From Ardenticatenaceae bacterium (GTDB taxonomy: Bacteria > Chloroflexota > Anaerolineae > Promineifilales > Promineifilaceae): a DNA stretch of 32,182 nt. This document shows, in pieces, positions 1-8,767 of this stretch. The notes beneath the pieces were generated by a model. The model worked only from the letters and a program-made list of their open reading frames with translations, did no database searches and had not been told where the DNA came from. Location: assembly GCA_027054335.1 (NCBI GenBank), contig JALUPA010000284.1, positions 1 through 32,182 of the forward strand, written 5' to 3'. Position 1 is the stretch's first letter; each line of letters begins with the position of its first letter. The position numbers were made by a program, and so were the translations under genes.

Positions 1-2482
1 CCGTCTCTTCCGGCTGGAATAAACCGGCCGCTGACGCACCCTGGCGGGCAATAGCGACCAATTCATCATACGGCCGTATCTGCACCGCCACGTAAAAAAG
101 ACCGCCTACAGAAAAGACAACCAGCATCAAAATGGCAAAGAGAAACAAGGCAAAACAACCCCAGGCGCTGTTACTCTCAGCCCGTTCTTCCAATTGTGGA
201 TCAGCCAGAACCGGCTGCTTTTCCTGCGCCCGAATCACAGCCGCCGGGATCAGAGGGTACGGCCGTTTGTGACGTTTATCAGGTATGGTGCGACCAGGCG
301 CCACTTCTTCCGCTAACGCCGCAGACGGCTCAGCCACCCCGTCCAGTATTTTTTGCAGTTCCCGCACAAACTGGTTCAAATCGGCAGCATACGCTTCCAG
401 TTGATCGGCCGCCAAACGCCCGGCCAAATCGTGTTGGCCTACGGCCGTTAACTGTGACACGTGCGGCCGAAAATCCCGCAAAGTGAGGCGCATCACCCCC
501 GACGCATCGGTCATTACCCCCCAGGCCATCTCCTTCTTCTCATTGTCATCCTTCGCCGTCATAAAACGGGTCAGCGTGCTGGACGACGCCACCCAGCCCA
601 CGTTGGAGAACACCTCCCGCCCTTTGATCATATCGTTCAGCGAATCAAACAGACCGGGAATGCCATCCAGCAGCCGCTGCACGGGGATGGGCACGTGGGC
701 CAACAAACGAATCGCCCCCACGCTCATCGTGTCGCCCTGCATGGCGCGCTGCTTTTGCCGGTGCAACTCATCGCCGAACGCCTGCAAGCGGGCCAGATAG
801 GCCTGGCGCGCTTTAACAAATTGGGCGTAGGCGTGAGGCCGGTTGGGCGCACCGCGCTCGTAAGCTGTCTGCGCCGCCAAAGTTTTCTGATGCAGGCTAA
901 TCAACTCCAGGTTGAGCAGGGGCACTTCAAATGTCAGGGGATAAACGCGGTCACGCGGGGATTGGCGGCTGGCGTCTACGGGAATGAGGATGGCCGGATT
1001 ACTGTTCTGATCGGACTGGAAAGCGGCCAAAGCGGCTTCGGCAGCAGGGCGCGTTTTCTCGTCGCGGCGCAAAGCTCTCAGTTCGGCTTTCAGTTCGGGG
1101 GATGGCTGGTAAACGGCCGTATGAATCGCCCGGTACAACACCAGCCAATCATTTACGGTGATGGGCCGCAAAGCAGCCTCTCCCTTACCGCTTTGCCGCA
1201 AAGCCAACAGGGCAGACAACTCTACGGCGGCCGTTTCCGCGCTGGCTTCCTGGGCCGCCTGGGGCGCTTGCCCCACTAACTCTACGTCGTCGGGCCGGAA
1301 GGAAAAAGCTGGCGTATAAGGCCGGCGCCGCCCCGGCACGGCTGCCGGCAGGGAATGCAAATAAACTGCCCAGGACAACGCCTCGTTCGTCAAAATCTCC
1401 GCCAGCGACACGCCCCAAATACCATCAAAAAAAATATGCGACAAATCAAAGACAAACGATTCGCCCGTATCAAAAATCGTCAGAGGATGATCGCCAATCC
1501 CCCGTTCGCCCTGTCGGATAGCGGATAGCGGTCGCTGCGCTGATCGCTGATCCGCGTTAATCCAGATGGGGGCCTGATGCAAACCAGCCAATTCCTGACG
1601 CAGCACCGGGCTAAGCGCCTGAAACAAATTGGGAAAAGCGCCCCGCCGCACAGTAGCTAATGAAGTCAGGGAAACGGCCGTTTTCTCGGCCGGCCAGGCC
1701 ATTAACGCTGCCATCTGCGCCCGCACCGCTCCCACGTCTACCGGCAGCCTTCCCTGCCCGGCGCAGATGGGCAGCAAATAGTAATGCCCCCGATGGATAA
1801 CGCCGACACGTACCTGCTCCAAAGGAACCGGCTTACGGATTTCGCCATAAATAGTCGGCTCCAGATAAGCCCGAATGCGCATTTGCCGCTGGTAGGAGGG
1901 CAGCTTTTCGGCTTCGGCGCTTTCTATGCGGTTACGCCATTCCTCCACCAATGAATTAGACAGCCCCTCGAGGGCCACAGCCATAAACTCGTCAAATTTG
2001 CGGCGGCGGTAGCCGGGAAAATCTTCATCCAGTTGGGCGTCGGCGCGGCGGAGATACGGCCGTTTACTTTCCCACAGCCGGTAAAGCTGGGCGTACCAGG
2101 GCGCGTCTTTATGCCGGTATTCAGCGGCCACCTGGTGCAGCGTGTGGGTGTAAACCCGCTCCCGCCATTCATTCGCCAGCAAATCATCGTATTGGTGTAA
2201 GGCGTAGATAGCAGCCATCGTCCAGGCTGTCACCCGGTCTACCGGCGAAAGGTGAATATCATATTGGCGCAGTGTGGCGTCAAAGCCGCGTGTTTCGCAG
2301 GTGTGCCGCGCTGTATCGTCCCGTAAAGCATACCCCACATAAAACTGCCAGGTACCTTCCGGGAAAGAAGCCGCGGGGTCCTTACCTGCCAGTTTGAGCA
2401 AACGCTGGTAGGCTTCCAGGAACTTGGCAGGCCCCCAATAAAACAGGCCGTAAACGAGTTTGTTTCGTAGTTTTAAGTCCAC
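1..2482 (-). CDS. Large hypothetical protein, 3' end cut by window edge
   Basis: Reading the minus strand from a GTG at 2482-2480, the frame stays open for 827 codons to position 1; I checked every triplet and found no stop. An in-frame TAA lies 12 codons upstream, so GTG 2482 is the first possible start; no good Shine-Dalgarno is visible. The N-terminal part begins MDLKLRNKLVYGLFYWGP and is rich in aromatic and charged residues. A conserved-looking stretch near residues 337-365 contains FDTGESFVFD and HIFFDGIWG. One probable membrane segment lies at about residues 772-797 (WGCFALFLFAILMLVVFSVG), after a basic, proline-containing stretch, so most of the protein precedes the membrane anchor. 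I do not recognise the family and assign no function. Codon use and ACGGCCGT copies match the neighbours, so it looks native. It is divergent from the rluA-family gene. Confidence 0.8.
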   Translation of the reverse strand, partial: MDLKLRNKLVYGLFYWGPAKFLEAYQRLLKLAGKDPAASFPEGTWQFYVGYALRDDTARHTCETRGFDATLRQYDIHLSPVDRVTAWTMAAIYALHQYDDLLANEWRERVYTHTLHQVAAEYRHKDAPWYAQLYRLWESKRPYLRRADAQLDEDFPGYRRRKFDEFMAVALEGLSNSLVEEWRNRIESAEAEKLPSYQRQMRIRAYLEPTIYGEIRKPVPLEQVRVGVIHRGHYYLLPICAGQGRLPVDVGAVRAQMAALMAWPAEKTAVSLTSLATVRRGAFPNLFQALSPVLRQELAGLHQAPIWINADQRSAQRPLSAIRQGERGIGDHPLTIFDTGESFVFDLSHIFFDGIWGVSLAEILTNEALSWAVYLHSLPAAVPGRRRPYTPAFSFRPDDVELVGQAPQAAQEASAETAAVELSALLALRQSGKGEAALRPITVNDWLVLYRAIHTAVYQPSPELKAELRALRRDEKTRPAAEAALAAFQSDQNSNPAILIPVDASRQSPRDRVYPLTFEVPLLNLELISLHQKTLAAQTAYERGAPNRPHAYAQFVKARQAYLARLQAFGDELHRQKQRAMQGDTMSVGAIRLLAHVPIPVQRLLDGIPGLFDSLNDMIKGREVFSNVGWVASSSTLTRFMTAKDDNEKKEMAWGVMTDASGVMRLTLRDFRPHVSQLTAVGQHDLAGRLAADQLEAYAADLNQFVRELQKILDGVAEPSAALAEEVAPGRTIPDKRHKRPYPLIPAAVIRAQEKQPVLADPQLEERAESNSAWGCFALFLFAILMLVVFSVGGLFYVAVQIRPYDELVAIARQGASAAGLFQPEET

Positions 2483-2769
2483 GATTATTGCAAAGTCTAT
2501 CCCATCTTTGTTGTTTTAGGTACGCAATCCAACATGGTCCGGTCAAAAGCCAATAAAAACTTACAGGACCTGGGGCCGGATTTGCACCAAACTTCGGTTC
2601 ATCCGAGAATAATAGCCTTACCGGAAATTTACCACACCAGATGAGTTGCTGGAAGCATTTGACAACATTGATACAATTCCTGGTGATGTAATAGAAGGAA
2701 TTATTGTTGTCCGCAAGATGACCCGGCACAATGTGAGCAGTATAGTGGCAAGAAAAACGACACACACTC
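2483..2769. other. Divergent intergenic region
   Basis: This 287-base gap separates the minus-strand hypothetical gene from the plus-strand pseudouridine synthase, so it should hold both promoters. It is more AT-rich than its surroundings and contains no ACGGCCGT. A TATAGT at 2741-2746 could be a -10 for the synthase, but I see no convincing -35 at the right spacing. The short frames that cross it show no recognisable protein. Confidence 0.5.
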
Positions 2770-3699
2770 ATGCGCGTCTCCTCAAAAGTTCCCCCTCAAT
2801 TCAAACAAACGCCCGTTCTGGATTATCTGGCGGCCCGGTTCACCTACCGCTCGCGGGATGAATGGGCGGAGTTGCTGGCAGCAGGGCGGGTTTCCGGCAA
2901 CGGCCGTATCCTGACCGCCGCCGACGCCATCACCCAGGGGGACGTGATCGCTTGCGACCTGCCGGAAACCGCCCCGCCCCCGGCTAACTTCAACTACCGC
3001 ATTATCTACGAAGATGCGTGGCTCCTGGCAATTGACAAACCGGCCAATCTGCGCGTCCACGACAAACGGCGTTACGTCCAGGCCAACCTCATCTACCACC
3101 TGCGCCAGCTGCACCAGCCGCCCTACCCGGAAGCTACCCTCATCAACCGCCTGGACAAAGACACCTCCGGCGTCCTTCTCATTGCCAGAGACCCGGAAAC
3201 ACTCCGGCTCATGCAGCAGCTTTTCCGGGAAAAGCAAGTGGCAAAGGAGTACTTGGCCGTCGTCCACGGCGTCCCCGACCCGCCGGCCGGCGTCATTGAC
3301 CAAGCCATTGGCCGAATGGACAGCCTGCCCGGCGTCTATCGTTACGGGGTGATGGCTGAAGGGAAAACGGCCGTAACCCGCTACGAAACCCGGCAAATCT
3401 TCCACAATCAATACACCTTGCTCCGCCTCCAGCCCCAAACTGGCCGCACCCACCAACTGCGCGTCCACCTGGCCGCCCTGGGCCACCCCATCGTCGGCGA
3501 CCGCCTCTACACCATGAGCGACGCCGCCTACCTGGACTGGTGCGCCCACAAAACGCCGCACCCGCTCATCCAGCGGCAAGCCCTGCACAGCGCTGCCGTT
3601 CGGTTTACCCATCCGCACACGTTACGGCCGTGCCGCCTCACCGCCCCTCTCCCCTCCGACATCCAATCCCTCATCGCCAATCTCCAATCTTCCAAATGA
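2770..3699 (+). CDS. RluA-family pseudouridine synthase
   Basis: A 309-residue RNA pseudouridine synthase of the RluA/RluC/RluD family, which isomerises uridines in rRNA or tRNA. The N-terminal 65 residues look like an S4 RNA-binding domain (EWAELLAAGRVSGNGR). The catalytic motif is NRLDKDTSG, with the catalytic aspartate at residue 129; the usual leading His is Asn here. The second family motif GRTHQLRVHL is at residues 225-234, followed by GDRLY. Length is normal for the family. Which rRNA or tRNA site is modified cannot be told, so no symbol is given. The start at 2770 keeps the S4 domain whole but has no clear Shine-Dalgarno. Its stop overlaps the start of the GIY-YIG gene by four bases, so the two are probably co-translated. 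Confidence 0.93.
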   Translation: MRVSSKVPPQFKQTPVLDYLAARFTYRSRDEWAELLAAGRVSGNGRILTAADAITQGDVIACDLPETAPPPANFNYRIIYEDAWLLAIDKPANLRVHDKRRYVQANLIYHLRQLHQPPYPEATLINRLDKDTSGVLLIARDPETLRLMQQLFREKQVAKEYLAVVHGVPDPPAGVIDQAIGRMDSLPGVYRYGVMAEGKTAVTRYETRQIFHNQYTLLRLQPQTGRTHQLRVHLAALGHPIVGDRLYTMSDAAYLDWCAHKTPHPLIQRQALHSAAVRFTHPHTLRPCRLTAPLPSDIQSLIANLQSSK

Positions 3700-4292
3700 A
3701 AACCACCACCATCAGCCAACTCCTCAACAAAGAAGTAGACCACGCCCTGGGACACCTCATCTACGTCGTGCGGGATGGTTCCCTCATCTTCTACGTCGGC
3801 CAGTCGCGCCGGGATGTGGTCGAGCGCTTCTGGGAACACATGCAGGTCCCCAGCCGCCTGGGGCAGCTCATCCGGCTAAACAAACCTCACTCCCTCCAGT
3901 GGCAGGCCGACTTCTACACCCTGGCCGACTGCCAGCAATTCGTCCGGCAAAAAGCCCTCTTCCCCCTTCAGGAATGGCAGCATTTCGACATGGACATGGC
4001 CGAACAAGCCATAATTGCCCAAATGCGCCCCGTCCTCAACCGCGACTTCAACCCCCAGCCCACACCCCTACCCCCCGGCTACAAAGGGCACACCCTCCTC
4101 GGCCAAACCAAACCGTTCCCGCTCGACGATCCGCAATACCGTCCCTGGTTAAACCGGATGAGCTTGCAGGGCTGGGTATACGTGCAGGATGACGACGGCC
4201 GTATTCACTGGCAACACTCCTCCGGTAAGATTCTCAGCGATACGGCCGTGGCCCCCTACCGCGAATCAGGCCAACTCCCGCCGCTGGCTTAA
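3696..4292 (+). CDS. GIY-YIG nuclease-like protein
   Basis: A 198-residue protein starting at the ATG inside the ATGA overlap with the preceding synthase; a longer frame exists upstream but only by reading through the synthase gene out of frame. Residues 21-50 match a GIY-YIG fold: LIYVV, then FYVGQS at 32-37 with the Tyr-Val-Gly core, then an Arg-rich helix (SRRDVVERFWEH). MAEQAIIAQMRPVLN at residues 101-115 supplies the conserved Glu (103) and Asn (115) of the family's active site. The C-terminal 80 residues are rich in Pro and Trp and I do not recognise them. GIY-YIG domains nick DNA in repair, homing and restriction; the specific role here is unknown. A link to RNA modification is only suggested by the overlap. 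Confidence 0.75.
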   Translation: MKTTTISQLLNKEVDHALGHLIYVVRDGSLIFYVGQSRRDVVERFWEHMQVPSRLGQLIRLNKPHSLQWQADFYTLADCQQFVRQKALFPLQEWQHFDMDMAEQAIIAQMRPVLNRDFNPQPTPLPPGYKGHTLLGQTKPFPLDDPQYRPWLNRMSLQGWVYVQDDDGRIHWQHSSGKILSDTAVAPYRESGQLPPLA

Positions 4293-4319
4293 CGCCAAGC
4301 GCAATGCGTAATTCCCCCG

Positions 4320-4348
4320 TTTACAAAAGATCGAACTTGACATATAAT
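4320..4348 (+). promoter_or_regulatory. Sigma70-type promoter of the EAD/nSTAND operon
   Basis: A -35 TTTACA (4320-4325), a 17-base spacer and a perfect -10 TATAAT (4343-4348) lie 40 bases before the start of the effector-associated-domain gene. The predicted transcript start near 4355 gives a 5' leader of about 34 bases. A TTGACA directly abuts the TATAAT at 4337-4342 but is not at promoter spacing. This is the best-matching promoter in the window. Confidence 0.65.
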
Positions 4349-4388
4349 GATTTCATTGGAAGTCTAAACAGCTTGGCTACAAAATCAT

Positions 4389-5723
4389 ATGACCAGTTCG
4401 TCGCCCCCGGCAGGGGATAAATCGGTAGACCCACGAAAATTACTGCGCGTACTCAACGAACTTTTCAATGAAGAAGACCTGCGCGATCTATGTTTCGATC
4501 TGCGCGTGCGCGACCCGGACGTAGATTACGACAACCTTCCCGGCCGCGCCAAAAAAGACAAAGCCCGCGAACTCATCATCTTCTACAGCCACCGCAAACG
4601 GCTCGGCGTCCTCGTGGCCGCCATCATAGACCTGCGCCCCAACATCTCCTGGGACGAAATCCAACTGGAAGAAAGTGACGAAGACCCCACCGCCGGCAGC
4701 ATCACCCTGCCCCCTGGCCTGAGCCAACCCCAGGACAAATCCAAAACCCTTATCGCCAGTAAGAGCTTTACCGCCCTCATCCGTCTCATGTCTCGACCAG
4801 ACATGCGCAACGCCGTCATCGCCTTCCAAAAGGATTTTGAAGCCGCTTCCGAACAGATTGCCCTGATGAATGATTATAAACTGGTGCACGACCTGTTCCA
4901 GGAACTGGAAAATCGCTACTATCTCATCTTCAACGACCAGAAACGGCTGCCCGACGACGATCTGGCCTGGGACGGCATCACCATTAACGAGCCGGAACTG
5001 CAAGGCAAAATCCACGATCTACTCAACGTAGCCCGCACCGCCACCTTTGCCACGGAAGACGCCCGCTGGACAGAACAATTAAAAACCATCGGCGAAGACA
5101 TCCGCACGGCCGTAGAAGAATACAACTACGACAAGCTCAAAACTGGCACCAGCCGCCTGTTCCGCGTACTCAACCGTTACCCGTCACGGGTCAATGCCCA
5201 GCTGGTAACGGCTGCCGGTGCGCTGCGTCTGGACAGCCTGGTAGACGCCATGACCACTATCAACAAGAATCTGGCCGAAATAGACATCACCCTCGACACC
5301 ATGATCGAAGAAATCCAGAACGGCGCCGAAGCGCTGGCCAGCCTGGATGAGCGGCTGACAGCCCTGGTAAAAGAACACAATGCCTGGCAGGAAGTAGACG
5401 ATGAAATCCGCCGCGTCAAAACCAGCCTTTACCTGGGCATTGAGGAACTGGAAAATTCCTGGTTCGACCTGGAACCGATGACCCGCGATCTGGTCAACGG
5501 CCAGCCGGAAGAATGGGCTGTTTCCCTGACAAAAGTAATCGACAAGCTGAATGAGGCGTTGGCAGAAAAAGGGTTTGTCACCGTGCGCCGCACCTTTTTG
5601 CAATACCAGAGCCAGGTAGGCCGCCGTTTTCGCCAGGTAGACCTGAACCTATTAACCCTGTGTCAAGAATTACAGCGCGTAGGCGAATCTCTTGATTTGG
5701 TACTGAGGCAATTTCACAAATGA
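4389..5723 (+). CDS. Effector-associated (death-like) domain protein with helical C-terminal region
   Basis: A 444-residue protein. Residues 15-90 match the pattern of bacterial effector-associated domains: LLRVLNELFNEEDLRDLCFDL, then DYDNLPG, then KARELIIFYSHRKRLGVL and a closing LRPNI. In known families this small helical domain recruits partners carrying related domains in NLR-like conflict systems and sits next to caspase-like, TIR or other effectors. I cannot tell which numbered EAD family it is. The remaining 350 residues are almost entirely predicted helix with several amphipathic, coiled-coil-like stretches (about 255-330) and no catalytic motif or membrane segment that I recognise. 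It could be a scaffold or a membrane-perturbing effector; that is inference. It is first in the operon, just after a strong promoter, has no clear Shine-Dalgarno, and overlaps the next gene by four bases. Confidence 0.8.
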   Translation: MTSSSPPAGDKSVDPRKLLRVLNELFNEEDLRDLCFDLRVRDPDVDYDNLPGRAKKDKARELIIFYSHRKRLGVLVAAIIDLRPNISWDEIQLEESDEDPTAGSITLPPGLSQPQDKSKTLIASKSFTALIRLMSRPDMRNAVIAFQKDFEAASEQIALMNDYKLVHDLFQELENRYYLIFNDQKRLPDDDLAWDGITINEPELQGKIHDLLNVARTATFATEDARWTEQLKTIGEDIRTAVEEYNYDKLKTGTSRLFRVLNRYPSRVNAQLVTAAGALRLDSLVDAMTTINKNLAEIDITLDTMIEEIQNGAEALASLDERLTALVKEHNAWQEVDDEIRRVKTSLYLGIEELENSWFDLEPMTRDLVNGQPEEWAVSLTKVIDKLNEALAEKGFVTVRRTFLQYQSQVGRRFRQVDLNLLTLCQELQRVGESLDLVLRQFHK

Positions 5724-8701
5724 GCAAACAAAATCCAGACATCCCTGTAGACGCGACCGATGAGACAGTTGTCCCCTTTATGTCCTTCGTCTCTTTCCGG
5801 GACACGCACCAGGAACTGCTGAAAAAACGGCGCAAAGAAACAAAAGGGCAGGAATCTGATCAGTTCTGGGAAGAAGTGTTGGTTTTCCTGGAACGAGGCG
5901 AAGCGGCCGGCGCATTTCTGGACAATGACGAAGACCGGGCTGCTGCCCAAAATCTGCTGGATTACTGGCAAAACCAGCTTTTCCACGCCGGCCGTGACGC
6001 CCCCGACGCCCTGCTGGTTGACTTTGACCCCATGCTCCAACCGGAAATCCCGGACAACCGCTGCCCTTACATTGGCCTGCACGCTTTTGATGCCAGTAAC
6101 GAGCACCTGTTTTACGGCCGTGACCAGCTCATCAACCAATTTCTCAACCAGATTCTCGTCAGCCGCCTGGTAACGGCCGTCGGCTCCTCCGGCAGCGGCA
6201 AATCATCTGTTATCCTGGCTGGCGTCCTGCCCCGCCTCAAAAACGGCGAACTACCCGGCAGCGCCCTCTGGCATTATTGCCCCGTCATGGTACCTGGTTC
6301 CGTGCCCCTCACCAATTTGGCCCTGACCCTTATGCCCGAAGGCGCAGACAAAAGTGAATGGGTCATCCAGCAGACTGCTCTCTTCCAGGAAAATCCGGCA
6401 CACCTAACCGAACTTATCGAATCCCAAATAGACGAACCGGCCGTCCTGGTTATTGACCAATTTGAAGAAACCTTCACCCTCTGCCATGACGAAGCTGAAC
6501 GGGACGCCTTTCTGGAAAGCCTGCTCCACCTCATCCGTACCCGTGAAACCCGTCACGTCGTCATCCTCACCATGCGGGTAGATTACGAAAGTTACCTCAA
6601 CAAGACGCCCTTGTTTCAATCTCTATACGAACAAGGTCAGGTGCGCGTCACCGCCATGAGCGGGGCAGAACTACGCGAAGCCATCGAAAAACCGGCCGAC
6701 GCCGTGGGCCTGAAATTTGAAGACGGGCTGGTAGACGCCCTCGTCCGGGAAATTGTCGGCGAGCCGGCCGCCTTACCCTTGCTCCAGTTTACCCTCTTGC
6801 AGCTTTGGGACAGCCGGGAACGCAATCGGGTCACCTGGGAAGCCTACCGTCGCCTCGGCGGCGTCACCCAAGCGTTAGCCAACACTGCCGACAACCTATA
6901 CCTCAGCCTGCTGCCGGAAGAACAACTGACTGTCAAACGTATCCTGCTGCGTCTGGTACGGCCCAGCGCCGGCCTGGAATTTACCCGCGCCCGCATCCCT
7001 CGCCGGATGCTTTACGAAGCCGGTGAAGCCCCGGATCGCGTGGATCGAGTGCTGGACAGACTCATTGAAACCCGCCTGGTACAAAGCACAGCGGGTATAA
7101 CCCGTGATGACGACCAGATCGAAGTGGCCCACGAAGCGCTGGTGCGCAACTGGCCCCGCCTGGTGGAATGGCTGGAAGATGAGCGAGTCAGCCTGCGCCA
7201 CCGCCTGCGCCTCTCCCGTCAGGCCGAAGATTGGGACGCCCGCGACCGGGATGAAGCCATGCTCCTGCGTGGCTCCATGCTGCAGGAAGCCAAGCAATAT
7301 CAAGATTTAAGCCCTCTGGAAAAGGAATTTGTAGACGCCAGCGAAGAACTGGCCTACAAAGAAGAACGGGAAAAAGAAGCGGCCCGCCAGCGGGAACTGG
7401 CCCAGGCCCGCCAATTGGCCGCCGAACAGCAAAAAGCGGCCAGCCGCCTGCGTTGGCTCAGTTTGGCGCTGGCTTTGCTCATTGGCATCGTTTTCTTCAC
7501 CGGTATTTTGTTGTTACGCCAGGAAAGAGCGCGTTCCGCCGCCCTGGTCATCATGGTGACCGCTACAGCGGAAAAAATAGTGCAGCAAACCGAAAATGCC
7601 CGATTAGTCCTGGAAAGCACAGCCCAGGCAGCCGAATCTGAAGTAAACATCGCCACGGCCACGGCTGCAGCCGCTCAAGCCCAAGCCGTAGCCACTGAAC
7701 GGTACATGGTGAATAGTGAAGCGACGATCACGGCCGTTTACGCCACTTCTACGGCCGTACAAATGGAAGCGCAAAGTACCGCCACCGCTATCGCTCAGGC
7801 TCCGCCTGCCACATCTGGCTCCATTCTCAGCGTCGGCCCCACCGCCACCCCCAATCCCGAAGCACTCAAATCCATCGCCGACATCAACGCCATTTTACGC
7901 CCCGACGACAATATGCGAATGCTTTTCATCACCGGCGGCACATTTGCTATGGGATCAGATGCCCGCACTGCCGAAACGGATGAACGGCCGTCGCACACCG
8001 TCACCGTCCCTGACTTCTACATAGACCAGTATGAAGTCACTGTGCAGCAATACGCCAATTTTCTCAACAAACTGGGCGGCAATCGCGGCGCTTGTGCCGG
8101 TTCTGACTGCGTCAAAAGCCAGGTAGACACCATCTTTTCCAATCTGCTCAACAACTTTGGCATTTATGAAGCCCGCCCCGGTACCGAAAGTTACCCCATC
8201 AATTGGGTAAGCTGGTACGGGGCCAATACTTACTGCGAGTCTATGGGAATGCGCCTGCCCACTGAAGCCGAATGGGAGTATGCCGCCCGCGGGCTGGACG
8301 GCCGTCCCTATCCCTGGGGAGACGCCGAACCTGACGAGAACAAAGCCGTCTTCGGCTACACAGAACGCCGCCAGTGGTCTAATGTATTTGACGACGTTTT
8401 TCTGCCGGTCAACGCTCTGCCGGACGGCCGTAGCCCCTTTGGCGTGTACGGTATGGCCGGCGGCGTTTCCGAATGGGTAGAAGATTGGTACGATCCCAAC
8501 TACTACAAAAACCTCCCCCACGATGCTGCCGCTAACGAAAAAAACGTCACCGATGACCGCGTCATCCGGGGCGGCAATTGGACCAGCCCCGCTGAAGGCC
8601 TGCGCACCTATCGCCGTGACGCCTTACCGCCCGGCATCAAAGACCCGGCAGAGTTCCTCTACATTGGCACAGGTTTCCGCTGCGCAGACGATGCGAATTA
8701 A
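5720..8701 (+). CDS. nSTAND ATPase with transmembrane segment and FGE-like sensor domain
   Basis: A 993-residue protein. Residues 20-100 form a small helical domain shared with the downstream paralogue. Residues 114-500 are an nSTAND (STAND-class) NTPase: CPYIGLHAFD entry, FYGRDQL, Walker A GSSGSGKSS at 155-163, Walker B VLVIDQFEE at 242-250, MRVDYES, and a winged-helix end with HEALVRNWPRL. A coiled coil (540-575) leads to one membrane segment (581-599), then an Ala/Thr-rich stalk (600-700). Residues 732-990 form a formylglycine-generating-enzyme-type (C-lectin-like) domain with GGTFAMGS, LPTEAEWEYAARG, YPWGD and GMAGGVSEWVEDW. The catalytic cysteines expected after RGGNW are absent (TSPAEGLRTYRRD), so it probably binds rather than oxidises. 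STAND proteins usually bind a ligand with the C-terminal domain and then oligomerise through the ATPase. It overlaps the EAD gene (ATGA), which argues for joint function. Confidence 0.9.
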   Translation: MSKQNPDIPVDATDETVVPFMSFVSFRDTHQELLKKRRKETKGQESDQFWEEVLVFLERGEAAGAFLDNDEDRAAAQNLLDYWQNQLFHAGRDAPDALLVDFDPMLQPEIPDNRCPYIGLHAFDASNEHLFYGRDQLINQFLNQILVSRLVTAVGSSGSGKSSVILAGVLPRLKNGELPGSALWHYCPVMVPGSVPLTNLALTLMPEGADKSEWVIQQTALFQENPAHLTELIESQIDEPAVLVIDQFEETFTLCHDEAERDAFLESLLHLIRTRETRHVVILTMRVDYESYLNKTPLFQSLYEQGQVRVTAMSGAELREAIEKPADAVGLKFEDGLVDALVREIVGEPAALPLLQFTLLQLWDSRERNRVTWEAYRRLGGVTQALANTADNLYLSLLPEEQLTVKRILLRLVRPSAGLEFTRARIPRRMLYEAGEAPDRVDRVLDRLIETRLVQSTAGITRDDDQIEVAHEALVRNWPRLVEWLEDERVSLRHRLRLSRQAEDWDARDRDEAMLLRGSMLQEAKQYQDLSPLEKEFVDASEELAYKEEREKEAARQRELAQARQLAAEQQKAASRLRWLSLALALLIGIVFFTGILLLRQERARSAALVIMVTATAEKIVQQTENARLVLESTAQAAESEVNIATATAAAAQAQAVATERYMVNSEATITAVYATSTAVQMEAQSTATAIAQAPPATSGSILSVGPTATPNPEALKSIADINAILRPDDNMRMLFITGGTFAMGSDARTAETDERPSHTVTVPDFYIDQYEVTVQQYANFLNKLGGNRGACAGSDCVKSQVDTIFSNLLNNFGIYEARPGTESYPINWVSWYGANTYCESMGMRLPTEAEWEYAARGLDGRPYPWGDAEPDENKAVFGYTERRQWSNVFDDVFLPVNALPDGRSPFGVYGMAGGVSEWVEDWYDPNYYKNLPHDAAANEKNVTDDRVIRGGNWTSPAEGLRTYRRDALPPGIKDPAEFLYIGTGFRCADDAN

Positions 8702-8759
8702 GTAGGGGCCGACCCGTCTGTCTGCCCCTTTGGGCGAACCCACAGGTTCGCCCCTACTT
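8700..8759. repeat. Palindromic repeat between the two nSTAND genes
   Basis: The 10-base arms AAGTAGGGGC (8700-8709) and GCCCCTACTT (8750-8759) are perfectly complementary. Nested inside, GGGCGAACC (8732-8740) pairs with GGTTCGCCC (8745-8753), so two alternative stems compete for the same right arm. The left arm begins inside the stop codon of the upstream gene. It fills almost the whole 66-base gap. No T-run follows, so it is not a classic terminator; it may be a REP-type element or an attenuator or processing site between the two ATPase genes. Confidence 0.7.
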
Positions 8760-8767
8760 GTGAGAAA

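Noticed and set aside
461-1279. Long plus-strand frame of 272 codons
   Set aside because: It is the exact antisense frame of the minus-strand gene, which is open for all 827 codons. It shows no recognisable protein.
1516-1562. Short repeats GGATAGC and GCTGATC in tandem
   Set aside because: In frame inside the long gene with no arms or copies elsewhere in the window; too short to call an element.
2382-2771. Minus-strand frame of 129 codons across the 5' end of the hypothetical gene
   Set aside because: Out of frame with the long open frame it overlaps, rich in Cys/Trp/Tyr without pattern, no ribosome site.
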